Origin: Epibacterium sp. Ofav1-8
Lineage (GTDB): Bacteria > Pseudomonadota > Alphaproteobacteria > Rhodobacterales > Rhodobacteraceae
NCBI RefSeq assembly: GCF_022348185.1
Contig: NZ_JAKRFD010000003.1
Coordinates: 124,001 to 188,000 of the forward strand
Length of the DNA stretch: 64,000 nucleotides
Direction of reading: 5' to 3'
Part shown: positions 7,273 through 17,316 of the stretch, piece after piece
Position numbering within the stretch: the stretch's first letter is position 1
Layout of the letters: every line of letters starts with the position of its first letter
Translations under genes and position numbers: made by a program
Notes under the pieces: model-generated
Database searches by the model: none
What the model was told of the DNA's origin: nothing
What the model saw: only the letters and a program-made list of their open reading frames with translations

Positions 7273-10200
7273 TCAGCCCTGCAGGCTCTTCACCTCGACG
7301 TCGCCCTCTGCCTGCGCCTGGATGGCGCGGGCGGCGGCATGGGCGCCGGCGGCGGTGGTGAAATAGGGGATCTTGTCATAGAGCGCCACTTCGCGCATCG
7401 GCTTGGAGTCCTCGACCGCCTGAGCGCCTTCGGTGGTGTTCAGCACCAGCTGGATGCCACCGTCCTTGAGCATGTCGACCACATGCGGGCGGCCCTCGTA
7501 GACCTTGTTGACCACCGAACATGCAACCCCGTGACCGGAGAGCCAGCCTTGGGTGCCGCGGGTGGCGACCAGTTCAAACCCCTGATCCAGCAGGATGCGG
7601 GCGGTATCCAGCATCACCTCGGTCTTGTCGGTGTCGCGGATCGAGATGAAGGCGCGGCCCGCGCTGGGCAGCACCATGCCGGCCCCCATCTGCGCCTTGA
7701 GGAAGGCGCGCGCAAAGCTGCGGTCCCAGCCCATGACCTCGCCGGTGGAGCGCATTTCTGGGCCGAGGATGGTGTCGACACCGGGGAAGCGGGCGAAGGG
7801 CAGCACCGCCTCCTTGACCGAGAACCACGGCATGTCCGGGTCGGCCAGCGTCATCGGGTCGGCCATCGGCGTGTCGACGTCATAGCCCGCGTCCGGTTCA
7901 TAGGGCGCGCGCTGCGGGAAGTTCGCCAGCGGCTCGCCCGCCATGATGCGCGCGGCGATGGAGGCAATGGCGCTGTCGGTGGCCTTGGCCACAAAGGGCA
8001 CGGTCCGGGACGCACGCGGGTTGACCTCGATCAGGTAGATCTCATTGTCCTTGATCGCGAACTGCACGTTCATCAGGCCAACCACATTCAGCGCCTTGGC
8101 CAGCGCAAAGCTCTGCTCCTTGATGCGCTCGATCACATCCTTGTCGAGCGAGTAGGGCGGCAGCGAGCAGGCGCTGTCGCCGGAGTGCACGCCGGCCTCC
8201 TCGATGTGCTGCATGATGCCGGCCACATGCACGTCGGTGCCGTCGCAAAGCGCGTCCACATCCAGTTCCACTGCGCCGGAGAGATAGCTGTCCAGAAGCA
8301 CCGGGCTGTCGCCGGAGACCACCACGGCCTCGTTGATGTAGCGCTTGAGGTGATCCATGTCGCGCACGATCTCCATCGCACGACCGCCCAGAACATAGGA
8401 CGGACGGATGACCAGCGGAAAGCCGATCTCTTCTGCGATTTCAAGTGCTTGTGTATCCGTGGAGGCAATGCCGTTCTTCGGCTGCTTCAGGCCCAGCTCG
8501 TTGACCAGCGCCTGGAAACGCTCGCGGTCCTCGGCTAGGTCGATGGCGTCGGGCGTGGTACCGAGGATCGGGATGCCCTCGGCCTCCAGCGCGTTGGCGA
8601 GTTTGAGCGGGGTCTGGCCACCGAACTGCACGATGACGCCGTGCAGGGTGCCGTTCTCCTGCTCGACGCGCAGGATCTCCATCACGTGCTCCATGGTCAG
8701 GGGCTCGAAATACAGGCGATCCGAGGTGTCATAGTCGGTCGACACCGTCTCCGGGTTGCAGTTGACCATGATGGTCTCGTAGCCCGCGTCGGTGAGCGCA
8801 AAACAGGCGTGGCAGCAGCAGTAGTCGAACTCGATGCCCTGACCGATGCGGTTGGGGCCACCACCGAGGATGACGACCTTTTTCTTGTCCGACGGGCGCG
8901 CCTCGCATTCCACGTCGCCCATCATCGGGGCCTCGTAGGTGGAGTACATATAGGGCGTCTGCGCCTCGAATTCGGCGGCGCAGGTGTCGATGCGTTTGAA
9001 CACGGCCTTGACGCCGAGATTGTGGCGGGCGCGGCGCACGTTGTCCTCGTCCCGACCGGTGAGCGCGCCGAGGCGGGCGTCGGTGAAGCCGAGCATCTTG
9101 AGCGCGCGCAGGCCGTCCTCACGCATCGGCAGGCCGTTTTTGCGCACGTCGCGCTCGGCGTCGATGATCTCGCGGATGCGGGCGAGGAACCAGGGGTCGA
9201 ATTTGGTGACGGCCTGGATCTCGTCATCGGACAGCCCGTGGCGCATCGCCTGGGCGATGGTGCGCAGCCGGTCCGGGGTCTGCTGGCTGATCGCCTTGAT
9301 GACGGCGGCCTTGTCATCCGAACCGACGCTCTCCCAGAGACCGGCCTGCACGCCGGGGATCTCGACCTCGTCAAAGCCGGTGAGGCCCGATTCCATCGAG
9401 GCCAGCGCCTTTTGCATCGATTCGTGGATGGTGCGGCCGATCGCCATCGCCTCGCCCACGGATTTCATCGCGGTGGTGAGGAAGGGCTCGGCACCGGCGA
9501 ATTTCTCAAAGGCGAATTTCGGGATCTTGGTGACCACATAGTCGATGGTCGGCTCAAAGGAGGCCGGCGTCACCTTGGTGATGTCGTTGTCCAGCTCGTC
9601 CAGCGTGTAGCCCACGGCGAGTTTGGCGGCGATCTTGGCGATCGGGAAACCGGTGGCCTTGGACGCCAGCGCCGAGGAGCGCGACACGCGGGGGTTCATC
9701 TCGATCACCACCATGCGGCCATCGTCGGGGTTCACCGCCCATTGCACGTTGGAGCCGCCGGTCTCGACGCCGATCTCCCGCAGCACCGCGATCGAGGCGG
9801 TGCGCATGATCTGGTATTCCTTGTCGGTGAGCGTCAGCGCCGGGGCCACGGTGATGCTGTCGCCGGTGTGCACGCCCATCGGATCGACGTTCTCGATCGA
9901 GCAGACGATGATCGCGTTGTCCGCCTTGTCGCGGACCACTTCCATCTCGTATTCCTTCCAGCCCAGCAGGCTTTCATCGACGAGGATCTGGTTCACCGGC
10001 GAGGCATCCATGCCGGAGCGGCAGTAGTGGATGTAATCCTCGCGGTTGTAGGCGACGCCGCCGCCGGTGCCGCCGAGGGTGAAGGCGGGGCGGATGATCG
10101 CGGGCAGGCCGATGCCTTCGAGTTCCTCCAGGGCGATCTGCACGCCGGCCTCCAGATCCGCGGAGCCGTTTTCCTTTTTGGGCGCGGTGACGATGGTGGC

Positions 10201-10635
10201 GCGCGGGTTTTCCAGACCAAGCCGGTCCATTGCCTCGCGGAACAGCTTGCGGTCTTCGGCCATCTCGATGGCCTCGCGCTTGGCGCCGATCATCTCGACG
10301 CCGAATTTCTCCAGCACGCCCATTTCCTCGAGCGCGAGCGAGGTGTTGAGGCCGGTCTGACCGCCCATGGTCGGCAACAGCGCGTCGGGGCGTTCCTTTT
10401 CGATGATCTTGGCGACCACCTCGGGGGTGATCGGTTCGATATAGGTGGCGTCGGCCAGGCCCGGATCGGTCATGATCGTGGCGGGATTGGAGTTGACCAG
10501 GATGACGCGGTAGCCTTCTTCCTTCAGCGCTTTGCAGGCTTGCGCACCGGAGTAGTCGAATTCGCAGGCCTGACCGATGATGATCGGTCCCGCGCCAATG
10601 ATCATGATCGACTGGATATCGGTTCTTTTGGGCAT
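7273..10635 (-). CDS. carB: Carbamoyl-phosphate synthase large subunit
   Basis: Makes carbamoyl phosphate from bicarbonate, ATP and ammonia supplied by the CarA glutaminase, feeding arginine and pyrimidine synthesis. The 1120-residue protein has two homologous ATP-grasp halves: the first begins [27 protein letters not shown], the second [23 protein letters not shown]. Both carry the ATP-grasp signatures ([38 protein letters not shown]). The C-terminal allosteric (MGS-like) domain includes [13 protein letters not shown]. The ATG at 10635 gives the normal [10 protein letters not shown] start; the frame continues upstream but the extra sequence is unlike CarB. carA is not in the window. The argD-argF pair at 42-44 kb consumes its product. 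Confidence 0.98.
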   Translation of the reverse strand: MPKRTDIQSIMIIGAGPIIIGQACEFDYSGAQACKALKEEGYRVILVNSNPATIMTDPGLADATYIEPITPEVVAKIIEKERPDALLPTMGGQTGLNTSLALEEMGVLEKFGVEMIGAKREAIEMAEDRKLFREAMDRLGLENPRATIVTAPKKENGSADLEAGVQIALEELEGIGLPAIIRPAFTLGGTGGGVAYNREDYIHYCRSGMDASPVNQILVDESLLGWKEYEMEVVRDKADNAIIVCSIENVDPMGVHTGDSITVAPALTLTDKEYQIMRTASIAVLREIGVETGGSNVQWAVNPDDGRMVVIEMNPRVSRSSALASKATGFPIAKIAAKLAVGYTLDELDNDITKVTPASFEPTIDYVVTKIPKFAFEKFAGAEPFLTTAMKSVGEAMAIGRTIHESMQKALASMESGLTGFDEVEIPGVQAGLWESVGSDDKAAVIKAISQQTPDRLRTIAQAMRHGLSDDEIQAVTKFDPWFLARIREIIDAERDVRKNGLPMREDGLRALKMLGFTDARLGALTGRDEDNVRRARHNLGVKAVFKRIDTCAAEFEAQTPYMYSTYEAPMMGDVECEARPSDKKKVVILGGGPNRIGQGIEFDYCCCHACFALTDAGYETIMVNCNPETVSTDYDTSDRLYFEPLTMEHVMEILRVEQENGTLHGVIVQFGGQTPLKLANALEAEGIPILGTTPDAIDLAEDRERFQALVNELGLKQPKNGIASTDTQALEIAEEIGFPLVIRPSYVLGGRAMEIVRDMDHLKRYINEAVVVSGDSPVLLDSYLSGAVELDVDALCDGTDVHVAGIMQHIEEAGVHSGDSACSLPPYSLDKDVIERIKEQSFALAKALNVVGLMNVQFAIKDNEIYLIEVNPRASRTVPFVAKATDSAIASIAARIMAGEPLANFPQRAPYEPDAGYDVDTPMADPMTLADPDMPWFSVKEAVLPFARFPGVDTILGPEMRSTGEVMGWDRSFARAFLKAQMGAGMVLPSAGRAFISIRDTDKTEVMLDTARILLDQGFELVATRGTQGWLSGHGVACSVVNKVYEGRPHVVDMLKDGGIQLVLNTTEGAQAVEDSKPMREVALYDKIPYFTTAAGAHAAARAIQAQAEGDVEVKSLQG

Positions 10636-10840
10636 GGCGTGGCGTCCTCTTGGAAAACTATGCGGCGTGGCAGTCTGAATCAGGCGCGGGCAGCGCCCAA
10701 ATTGTCCTGCGTTATAGGGAGCGAGACAAAAGGTGCAAGGGGGATCGGCCCTGTGATGCATTTTGCCGTTTTCGGGCCTTTCCCGCGGCAGGCAAACCGC
10801 TATATGCGGGGCTCCACCAGCCTGCGAGGAGACTCTGACG

Positions 10841-11980
10841 GTGCGACTGCGTTTTGACAATGGCCCGGTGAGCGGGGATCAGGGCGGAGCGGTTCGGTTT
10901 GCCGACCCGGTGCGGATGATCGCGGCCACCTGTGCGCAGGAGGTGCCGGATGCGCTGGCGGCCCTGGATGAGGCGCGCGCCGAGGGCTATTGGGTTGCGG
11001 GCTATGCCTCTTACGAGCTGGGCTATGCGCTGGAGCCGCGCCTGCTGGCACGGATGCCGGAGCGCCGGCGTCTGCCGTTGATGCAGTTCGGGGTGTACCA
11101 TGCGCCGGCGCGCGCCGATGTTCCGCGCTGGGCGGGCGATGCGGGGTTTGGCGAGGCGGTGCCGCGCTGGGATGCGGCGCGCTATGCTGAGGCCTTTGAC
11201 CGGGTGAAGGCGCTGATCGGGGCGGGCGACATCTATCAGGCCAATCTGACTTTTCCCATCGATGTGCCGGCCTGGGGCCGTCCGGAGGCGCTCTATGCGG
11301 CCTTGGCTGAACGTCAGCCGGTGGGGCATGGGGTCCTGATCGAGCAGGAGGGCCTGCCCGCGATCCTGTCGCGCAGCCCGGAGCTGTTCTTTCGCACCAC
11401 GGGTGAGGGCGTGATCGAGACCCGCCCGATGAAGGGCACCCAGCCGCGCAGTGCCGATCCGGCGGAGGATGCGCGGCGGCGCGAATTCCTGCAGGCGGAT
11501 GAGAAGAACCGGGCCGAGAACCTGATGATCGTGGATCTGTTGCGCAACGATATCAGCCGCGTGGCCGAGACCGGATCGGTGCGGGTGCCGGAGCTGTTCG
11601 CGATCGAAAGCTATGCGACCGTGCATCAGATGGTGTCGCTGGTGCGGGCGCGGCTGGCCGCGGGCTGTGGCCTCGCCGAGATCTTTGCCGCGCTCTATCC
11701 CTGCGGGTCGATCACCGGGGCGCCGAAGATCCGTGCCATGGAGGTGCTGCGCGACCTGGAGCCCTGGGCGCGGGACATCTATTGTGGCTCGATCGGCTGG
11801 GCGGCGCCGGACGGGCGGTCGGAGTTCAATGTGGCGATCCGCACGGTGCTGCTGGAGGGCGACCGCGCGACGTTCAATGTCGGTGGCGGGCTGGTCTGGG
11901 ACAGTACCGCGGAGTCGGAATATGAGGAAGCGCTGTGGAAAGCCCGATTTGCACAGGTGACGACGCCGATTTCCGCCTGA
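10841..11980 (+). CDS. pabB: Aminodeoxychorismate synthase component I
   Basis: Converts chorismate plus ammonia to 4-amino-4-deoxychorismate for folate synthesis. The 379-residue protein is the short form, mostly the chorismate-binding domain. Family signatures are present: [46 protein letters not shown] and GSIGW. The GTG start at 10841 follows GAGGAG at 10 bases; upstream in-frame codons lack a binding site. Its last 46 bases overlap the aminotransferase-type lyase gene, so the two are almost certainly co-translated. The amidotransferase partner PabA is not in the window. TrpE is the main alternative, but the short form and the class IV partner favour PabB. Confidence 0.9.
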   Translation: MRLRFDNGPVSGDQGGAVRFADPVRMIAATCAQEVPDALAALDEARAEGYWVAGYASYELGYALEPRLLARMPERRRLPLMQFGVYHAPARADVPRWAGDAGFGEAVPRWDAARYAEAFDRVKALIGAGDIYQANLTFPIDVPAWGRPEALYAALAERQPVGHGVLIEQEGLPAILSRSPELFFRTTGEGVIETRPMKGTQPRSADPAEDARRREFLQADEKNRAENLMIVDLLRNDISRVAETGSVRVPELFAIESYATVHQMVSLVRARLAAGCGLAEIFAALYPCGSITGAPKIRAMEVLRDLEPWARDIYCGSIGWAAPDGRSEFNVAIRTVLLEGDRATFNVGGGLVWDSTAESEYEEALWKARFAQVTTPISA

Positions 11981-12579
11981 TCGAGACCTTCGGCTATGTG
12001 CCCGGCCGCGGTGTCGCGCGGCTGGCGCTGCACCTGGCGCGGATGGCGCGGTCGGCAGAGGCCTTTGGCATCGCCTTTGATGCCGCTGCGGCTTCGCGTT
12101 TGGTGACGGGGCTCGGGGGCGCGGCACCGCTGCGCTGTCGGATGACTCTGGCGGCAGATGGCGCGCTGGATCTGACCACATCGCCGATGCCGCCCGCTGC
12201 ACCGATGTGGCGGTTTGATATCGCCGAGGCGCGGCTGGAGGCGGAGGACCCGTTCTTGCGCCACAAGACCACCCGGCGGGGGCTCTACGATCAGGTGCGG
12301 CACGAGCTTCCGAACGGGCTGCAGGAAATGGTGTTCCTGAACACGCGCGGAGAGCTCTGCGAGGGCACGATCACCAATATCGCCATCACCACCGCGCAGG
12401 GCGACAGGCTCACACCGCCGCTGGCCTCGGGCTGCCTGCCGGGGATCTGCCGTCAGAGCCTGCTGGAAGCGGGCGCGCTGCACGAGGCGGTTCTGACGAT
12501 GGATGATCTGCGACAGGCGCGGGAGATCCACCTGATGAATGCACTGCGGGGACAGATTCCGGCGCAGCTTGGGCGCTAA
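11935..12579 (+). CDS. pabC: Aminotransferase class IV, probable 4-amino-4-deoxychorismate lyase
   Basis: PLP enzyme of 214 residues in the BCAT / ADC lyase / D-amino-acid transaminase fold family. Expected role: release of pyruvate from aminodeoxychorismate to give p-aminobenzoate. The PLP lysine is in FLRHKTTRR and the phosphate-binding loop in LCEGTITNIAI. The start is GTG at 11935, preceded by GAGGAAGC, inside the 3' end of pabB. The protein is shorter than canonical PabC (about 270), with a compact N-terminal domain. The overlap with pabB supports the folate role over a branched-chain transaminase. Confidence 0.85.
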   Translation: MESPICTGDDADFRLIETFGYVPGRGVARLALHLARMARSAEAFGIAFDAAAASRLVTGLGGAAPLRCRMTLAADGALDLTTSPMPPAAPMWRFDIAEARLEAEDPFLRHKTTRRGLYDQVRHELPNGLQEMVFLNTRGELCEGTITNIAITTAQGDRLTPPLASGCLPGICRQSLLEAGALHEAVLTMDDLRQAREIHLMNALRGQIPAQLGR

Positions 12580-12636
12580 CCCGCGCGGCTCTGCCGAACA
12601 GGTGTTGCGGTCAGGATGCCGGAGGGGAATGGGGGG

Positions 12637-12752
12637 CAGCCGGTCCCCGCTGGGGACCGGCTGCGGCGCCACGCATCGCGCGGCGCCCGGCCCAACCGCA
12701 AGGTGTTGCCCTGCCTGTGCAGGGCGGCCCGCGTGGGCGGGAGGGCCCCCGT
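12637..12752 (-). repeat. Structured intergenic repeat, copy A (reverse orientation)
   Basis: Read on the minus strand it has the same parts as copies B-D: an arm GGGGGCCCTCCCGCCC (12735-12750), a 7-bp hairpin (12708-12725), a GGTTGGGCC linker (12689-12697) and a 10-bp hairpin (12665-12687, one G-T pair). A further 12-bp perfect hairpin (12637-12663, loop GCT) lies beyond. It fills most of the 327-bp gap between pabC and aspS, which otherwise holds no recognisable gene. Confidence 0.65.
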
Positions 12753-12906
12753 CCCCCTGCGGTGGTGCGAAACAGGGCGATCAGGACGCTCAATTGGCCC
12801 GGTTTGCTTGACAAGACCGGTCGAACCCTGTGTACGGGTGCGGATGAATTTTGCCCGGCGCTGATGCCCCGCATCGCGCCAGCCGCAGCCGAGAGAGACC
12901 AGATCC

Positions 12907-14691
12907 ATGCACGCATACCGCAGCCACACCTGCGCCGAATTGAACAAATCCCACGTCGGCGAAACCGTTCGCCTGTCCGGCTGGGTCCACCGGGTCCGCG
13001 ACCACGGCGGCCTCTTGTTCATCGACCTGCGCGACCATTACGGCGTCACCCAGGTGATGGCCGACCCCGACAGCCCGGTGTTTGCCGAGATCGAGAAGGT
13101 GCGCTCGGAATGGTGCATCCGCATTGACGGCAATGTCATGGCCCGCGACGACAGCCTGGTGAACCCGAAGATCCCGACCGGCGAGATCGAGGTGTTCATC
13201 CGCGACATCGAAATCCTCGGCAAATCCGAAGAGCTGCCGCTGATGGTCTTTGGCGAGCAGGAATACCCGGAAGAAACCCGCCTGCGCTACCGCTATCTCG
13301 ACCTGCGGCGCGAGAAGATGCAGAACAACATGGTGCTGCGCGCGCAGATGATCCAGTCGATCCGCAAGCGCATGTGGGATCGTGGCTTCAACGAATACCA
13401 GACCCCGATCATCACCGCCTCCTCCCCCGAGGGCGCGCGCGACTTCCTGGTGCCGTCGCGCCTGCACCCGGGCAAGTTCTACGCGCTGCCGCAGGCGCCG
13501 CAGCAGTTCAAGCAGCTGATGATGGTGTCGGGCTTTGACAAGTATTTCCAGATCGCGCCCTGCTTCCGCGACGAGGACCCGCGCGCCGACCGTTCGCCCA
13601 CCGATTTCTACCAGCTCGACATGGAAATGTCCTTTGTCACCCAGCAGGATGTGTTCGACACCATCGCGCCGGTGATGGCGGGCGTGTTCGAGGAATTCGG
13701 CAAGGGCCGCAAGGTGGATGCCGCCGAAGACTGGCCGCAGATCTCCTACAAGGACGCCGCCCTGTGGTATGGCTCCGACAAGCCGGACCTGCGCAACCCG
13801 ATCAAGATGCAGGTGGTCTCCGAACATTTCCGCGGGTCCGGGTTCGCGATCTTTGCCAAACTCCTGGAGCAGGACGGCACTGAAATTCGCGCCATTCCGG
13901 CACCGACCGGCGGCAGCCGCAAGTTCTGCGACCGCATGAACGCCTTTGCCCAGAAGGAAGGCCTGCCCGGCATGGGCTATATCTTCTGGCGCGAGAAGGA
14001 CGGCGAAATGGAAGCCGCCGGACCGCTGGCCAAGAACATCGGGCCAGAGCGCACCGAGGCGATCCGCCAGCAGCTGGGGCTGGGCGTTGGCGATGCGGCC
14101 TTCTTCCTTGGTGGCAAGCCGAAGACGTTTGAGGCCGTTGCCGGCCGCGCCCGCAACGTGATCGGCGAGGAGCTGGGCCTCACGGACAAGGACCGCTTTG
14201 CCTTTGCCTGGATCGTGGATTTCCCGATCTACGAGGCAGATGAGGAAACCGGCAAGATCGACTTTGAACACAACCCGTTTTCCATGCCGCAGGGCGGGAT
14301 GGAGGCGCTGGAGGGCGACCCATTGGCTGTGCGCGGGTTCCAGTATGACCTCGCCTGCAACGGCTACGAGCTGGTCTCGGGGGCGATCCGGAACCACAAG
14401 CCGGAGATCATGTTCAAGGCCTTTGAAATCGCGGGTTACGGCAAGGAAGAAGTCGAAAAACGCTTTGGCGGCATGGTCAATGCCTTCCAATATGGCGCGC
14501 CGCCGCATGGGGGCTGCGCGGCTGGTATCGACCGGATGGTGATGCTCTTGGCGGATGAAGCCAATATCCGCGAGGTCATCATGTTCCCGATGAACCAACG
14601 CGCCGAAGATCTGATGATGTCCGCGCCCTCCGAGCCGATGTCGGAGCAGCTGATGGAACTTGGCCTGCGTGTGATCCCGCAGGACGACTGA
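12907..14691 (+). CDS. aspS: Aspartyl-tRNA synthetase
   Basis: Class II synthetase of 594 residues that charges tRNA-Asp. It has an N-terminal OB anticodon-binding domain ([29 protein letters not shown]), the catalytic domain with [20 protein letters not shown] and the motif 2 segment [19 protein letters not shown], the bacterial GAD insertion and motif 3 near GIDRMVMLL. The C terminus [10 protein letters not shown] is complete. The ATG at 12907 has a modest GAGAGA site 15 bases upstream. Whether it also charges tRNA-Asn cannot be judged here. A strong terminator follows. Confidence 0.97.
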   Translation: MHAYRSHTCAELNKSHVGETVRLSGWVHRVRDHGGLLFIDLRDHYGVTQVMADPDSPVFAEIEKVRSEWCIRIDGNVMARDDSLVNPKIPTGEIEVFIRDIEILGKSEELPLMVFGEQEYPEETRLRYRYLDLRREKMQNNMVLRAQMIQSIRKRMWDRGFNEYQTPIITASSPEGARDFLVPSRLHPGKFYALPQAPQQFKQLMMVSGFDKYFQIAPCFRDEDPRADRSPTDFYQLDMEMSFVTQQDVFDTIAPVMAGVFEEFGKGRKVDAAEDWPQISYKDAALWYGSDKPDLRNPIKMQVVSEHFRGSGFAIFAKLLEQDGTEIRAIPAPTGGSRKFCDRMNAFAQKEGLPGMGYIFWREKDGEMEAAGPLAKNIGPERTEAIRQQLGLGVGDAAFFLGGKPKTFEAVAGRARNVIGEELGLTDKDRFAFAWIVDFPIYEADEETGKIDFEHNPFSMPQGGMEALEGDPLAVRGFQYDLACNGYELVSGAIRNHKPEIMFKAFEIAGYGKEEVEKRFGGMVNAFQYGAPPHGGCAAGIDRMVMLLADEANIREVIMFPMNQRAEDLMMSAPSEPMSEQLMELGLRVIPQDD

Positions 14692-14716
14692 TGCTGAGGC
14701 GTCGGTAGACTGTGTT

Positions 14717-14745
14717 GGGGGCGGCCAGTTTGGCCGCCCCTTTTC
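14717..14745 (+). terminator. aspS terminator
   Basis: A 10-bp perfect stem GGGGCGGCCA / TGGCCGCCCC with a 4-base loop and a TTTTCTTCT tail, 25 bases after the aspS stop codon. Confidence 0.9.
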
Positions 14746-15186
14746 TTCTGTCAGAGACAGTTTTCGCGGCTGCCAGGGCGGCGTGTTGCAACACGGAGGG
14801 TCTTGCCTGGCGCAGCTATCCTGAGGGGGGCGACGATCGAAGGCACGGTGATCCATATGCGGGTGCACGCGACCTGGTGCCCGGCGTGTCGCGCATTCTG
14901 TTCCGTTTTTGTTGGGCGCCTCGTCGGGGCGCTCTCTCGAGCCCTCACCGTCGTGTGGGTTGATCGCGACCCGAAACCGGAGATCCGTCAAGCCTGCGCA
15001 GCGAATGGCGACGATATTCCGCGTTCCAGCGTCCTGTCACCAAACCTGTCGCGAAAGGGGGGCTTGCAGGTGGGGGGGCTTGCCGGGGGCGCTCAATTCC
15101 GGGCGCAGTGACGACCGTAATGTATGGCCAGCAGAGGACCCGGGCCCGCTGATTGGACTGTTGGCGCAGGCGCGAATGATCCGGAT
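14746..15186. other. Long intergenic stretch with one doubtful frame
   Basis: About 440 bp between the aspS terminator and the microprotein gene. A plus-strand frame from the ATG at 14857 to 15111 (84 residues) starts MRVHATWCPACRAF, which resembles a thioredoxin CxxC active site, and contains VVWVDRDP. It has no clear ribosome binding site and its C-terminal half does not look like a thioredoxin. It could be a decayed gene or chance. Nothing else is recognisable. Confidence 0.3.
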
Positions 15187-15315
15187 CTAGCGCAGCCGGA
15201 ACCGACGGCGGGAGGTGCGGGGTTTTCCCGCATCCGGCCGGCTCGGGATCAGACGGGACTGAAGCCCAAGGACGATGATCAGGGTCAGTGATGCGATCAG
15301 CAGTGTTTCCAGCAT
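15187..15315 (-). CDS. Membrane microprotein (42 residues) coupled to a response regulator
   Basis: A 43-codon frame whose ATG begins two bases after the TGA of the response regulator gene (TGATCATG), an arrangement typical of translational coupling. Residues 4-18 (TLLIASLTLIIVLGL) form one likely membrane helix. The rest is short and strongly basic (SRRRFRLR at the end), so a cytoplasmic C terminus is likely. No family is recognised. Its position suggests a membrane partner, anchor or modulator for the response regulator; this is inference. Confidence 0.55.
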   Translation of the reverse strand: MLETLLIASLTLIIVLGLQSRLIPSRPDAGKPRTSRRRFRLR

Positions 15316-15317
15316 GA

Positions 15318-16037
15318 TCAGATCGCGATCTTGCGCTGAAGCCGTTCCTGCACCAGATCGGCGATATGGGCGGCTTCGACGGCGATCGGGCCGCCGCTGC
15401 TGCGGGTTTCGGCCAGCCGGGTTGCGGCCTTGGCAAGCGGCGCATCTCCGACGCTGCGGGCCACACCGCCGAGGAATTGTGCCAGATAGTCCAGCGTCTT
15501 TTCATCGGCAGCTTCGCCCAGCACTTCGGCGGCGTGGGCCATATCGTCGCGAAAGGCGAGCAGGTCCGGTTCCACGGCTTCATCCGTCATCGGACGGGGG
15601 CCGAGCGGCTGGCGTTCGGGCGGCAGGTTGGACAGGATCGCGTTCTGAAACGCCGAGAGGGAGACGATCGGCTTGGGCAGGAAACTGTCGGCGCCGGCGG
15701 CCAGCGCGGTCGCTTCGGCGTTGTCATCACCGGAGATGCCCAGGATCACGGCAACGCGCGGATTGGCGTCGGCAAGCGACTGGATCAGATCCGCACCGGA
15801 GCCATCGGGCAGGCCGAGGTCGATGATCACCACCGAGGGGCGATAGACCTGGAGGTGCTTGCGCGCCGATTTCAGACTGTCGGCCCGTCGGATGCGTGCG
15901 CCGCTGCGCAAGCACAGAAGGCGCAGTGCCTCGCAGGCGTAGCGGCTGTCCTCGACCACCAGGATCGTCAACCCCAGAAGCGGGCGGCGTCCACTTCCCA
16001 GGCGGGTTGCCGAGGCAAAGAGATCCGAATCATCCAT
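15318..16037 (-). CDS. Response regulator with receiver and degenerate HPt-like domain
   Basis: Protein of 239 residues. The receiver spans about residues 24-138 with the acidic pocket at Asp30 (VVED), phosphoacceptor Asp73 (VVIIDLGLPDGSG), Ser102 and Lys122 (FLPKPI). The C-terminal part (about 155-235) is helical and has no DNA-binding or enzymatic signature. Its segment YLAQFLGGVARSVGDAPLA (184-202) matches the histidine phosphotransfer pattern A-H-x-L-K-G-x-A-x-x-x-G, but Gln187 stands where the phosphorylated His should be. GAGGG lies 7 bases before the ATG at 16037. A 42-residue membrane protein gene follows at once. Probably a signalling adaptor rather than a transcription factor. Confidence 0.82.
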   Translation of the reverse strand: MDDSDLFASATRLGSGRRPLLGLTILVVEDSRYACEALRLLCLRSGARIRRADSLKSARKHLQVYRPSVVIIDLGLPDGSGADLIQSLADANPRVAVILGISGDDNAEATALAAGADSFLPKPIVSLSAFQNAILSNLPPERQPLGPRPMTDEAVEPDLLAFRDDMAHAAEVLGEAADEKTLDYLAQFLGGVARSVGDAPLAKAATRLAETRSSGGPIAVEAAHIADLVQERLQRKIAI

Positions 16038-16223
16038 GTTCTGACCCTCACTGATTACATGGGTCGACGCTATGGATTCTGGGCTAACAACTCATTAACG
16101 GGGCGGGCTGTGACCACAGGACGCGGCGAGATACAGCTTCAGCGTGTGCGGATGGGCTTGCAACAAACATGCGGGTTTGATCTGTACGGGGACATATCAT
16201 TTCCAACGCTGAGGGGCCTCGCC

Positions 16224-16628
16224 ATGATCGGACGTCTGAACCATGTTGCCATTGCCGTGCCGGATCTTGAGGCCGCGGCGGCACAATACCGCGATACGCT
16301 GGGGGCCAAGGTGGGCGCGCCGCAGGCGGAGCCGGATCACGGTGTGACGGTGGTTTTCATCGAGCTGCCCAATACCAAGATCGAGCTGCTGCATCCGCTG
16401 GGGGAGGCCTCGCCGATCCAGGGGTTCCTCGACAAGAACCCGGCCGGCGGCATTCACCACATCTGCTATGAGGTCGAGGATATTCTGGCGGCGCGGGACC
16501 GGCTGCAGGCGCAGGGCGCCCGGGTGCTGGGCACCGGAGAGCCCAAGATCGGCGCCCATGGCAAGCCGGTGCTGTTCCTGCATCCCAAGGATTTCAACGG
16601 CTGCCTGGTGGAACTCGAACAGGTTTGA
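16224..16628 (+). CDS. mce: Methylmalonyl-CoA epimerase
   Basis: Interconverts (R)- and (S)-methylmalonyl-CoA between propionyl-CoA carboxylase and methylmalonyl-CoA mutase. It is a glyoxalase/VOC-fold protein of 134 residues with two beta-alpha-beta-beta-beta units. Visible ligand positions are His7 (LNHVAIAVPD), the HH pair at 78-79 (GGIHHICYEV) and Glu130 (LVELEQV). The ATG at 16224 follows GAGGGGCC. It is divergent from the response regulator gene. MeaB, the mutase chaperone, is 35 kb away at 51.4 kb, so the pathway genes are scattered. Confidence 0.92.
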   Translation: MIGRLNHVAIAVPDLEAAAAQYRDTLGAKVGAPQAEPDHGVTVVFIELPNTKIELLHPLGEASPIQGFLDKNPAGGIHHICYEVEDILAARDRLQAQGARVLGTGEPKIGAHGKPVLFLHPKDFNGCLVELEQV

Positions 16629-16732
16629 GACTAGATAGACCGCAAGTTGGCAAGGCGGCCGGATACGGGCCCTGATGCCGGCTGTGGCGTGTGGCGGGGC
16701 GCAGTCTTCCCCGTATATGAGAGGAATATTCC

Positions 16733-17008
16733 ATGGGTATCACATCCGCGATCGTGCTCTATGCGGTGATCTGGTTCCTGACCTTCCTGGTGGTGATCCC
16801 CATCCGTCTGGAAACACAGGGCGACGTGGGCGAGGTGGTGCCTGGCACCCACGCCGGCGCGCCCGAGCGGCATTTCCTGAAGCAGAAGGCCTGGATCACC
16901 ACGGCGGCGGCGGCGGTGCTCTGGGCGATCATTGCCGGGGTCATCCTGTCCGGCGCGATCAGCGTCAATGATTTCGACTGGTTCGACCGGCTGCCAGACC
17001 GTCCCTGA
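16733..17008 (+). CDS. DUF1467-family small membrane protein
   Basis: Protein of 91 residues with two membrane helices (about 5-23, SAIVLYAVIWFLTFLVVIP; and 53-74, ITTAAAAVLWAIIAGVILS). The loop has RLETQGDVGEVVPGTHAGAP, a pattern I associate with the DUF1467 family of alphaproteobacteria. GAGAGGA precedes the ATG. It follows mce by about 100 bases, and an mce-DUF1467 pairing is common in this group, but its function is unknown. Confidence 0.8.
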   Translation: MGITSAIVLYAVIWFLTFLVVIPIRLETQGDVGEVVPGTHAGAPERHFLKQKAWITTAAAAVLWAIIAGVILSGAISVNDFDWFDRLPDRP

Positions 17009-17077
17009 CACCATCCCTGACGATCCGGTGATTGCCGTCGCCCCGCGCGGGTCTCGGCGCGTGGAGGCGAGACGGAC

Positions 17078-17292
17078 GGGGAGGCTCCCGCCCGTTGGCC
17101 CGGTCTGGCACAGACCAGGCCGCCCGTTGGGCCCTGCGCCGGTCCTGGCGGACCGGCGCAGGGCGCCAGGATCGGACTTGGGCATGCCCTCGCCACCGGC
17201 GCATCCGCCGCGCCCCGCCAGGGGCGCGGCCGGGCCCAAGGCTGATTGGGTCGCATCTGTGATGCGGCGCACAGGCGCGGGAGCGCCCCCGG
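17078..17292 (+). repeat. Structured intergenic repeat, copy B
   Basis: Left arm GGGGAGGCTCCCGCCCGTTG (17078-17097), a small hairpin (GGTCTG / CAGACC, 17102-17116), the linker CCGCCCGTTGGGCC (17120-17133) and a perfect 15-bp hairpin with a TGGC loop (17131-17164). The right end carries GGGCCCAA (17233-17240) and the closing arm GCGGGAGCGCCCCC (17277-17290). The outer arms can pair, giving a multibranched fold. It occupies the whole 308-bp gap between the DUF1467 gene and the EI24-type gene. Confidence 0.7.
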
Positions 17293-17316
17293 TGCCAGGC
17301 AGCCGGGGACCTCCGG

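Noticed and set aside
8641-10857. 738-codon open frame antisense to carB
   Set aside because: Low-complexity Gly/His/Asp/Arg translation, fully inside a certain gene.
12790-14991. 733-codon open frame antisense to aspS
   Set aside because: Same shadow composition; aspS is unambiguous.
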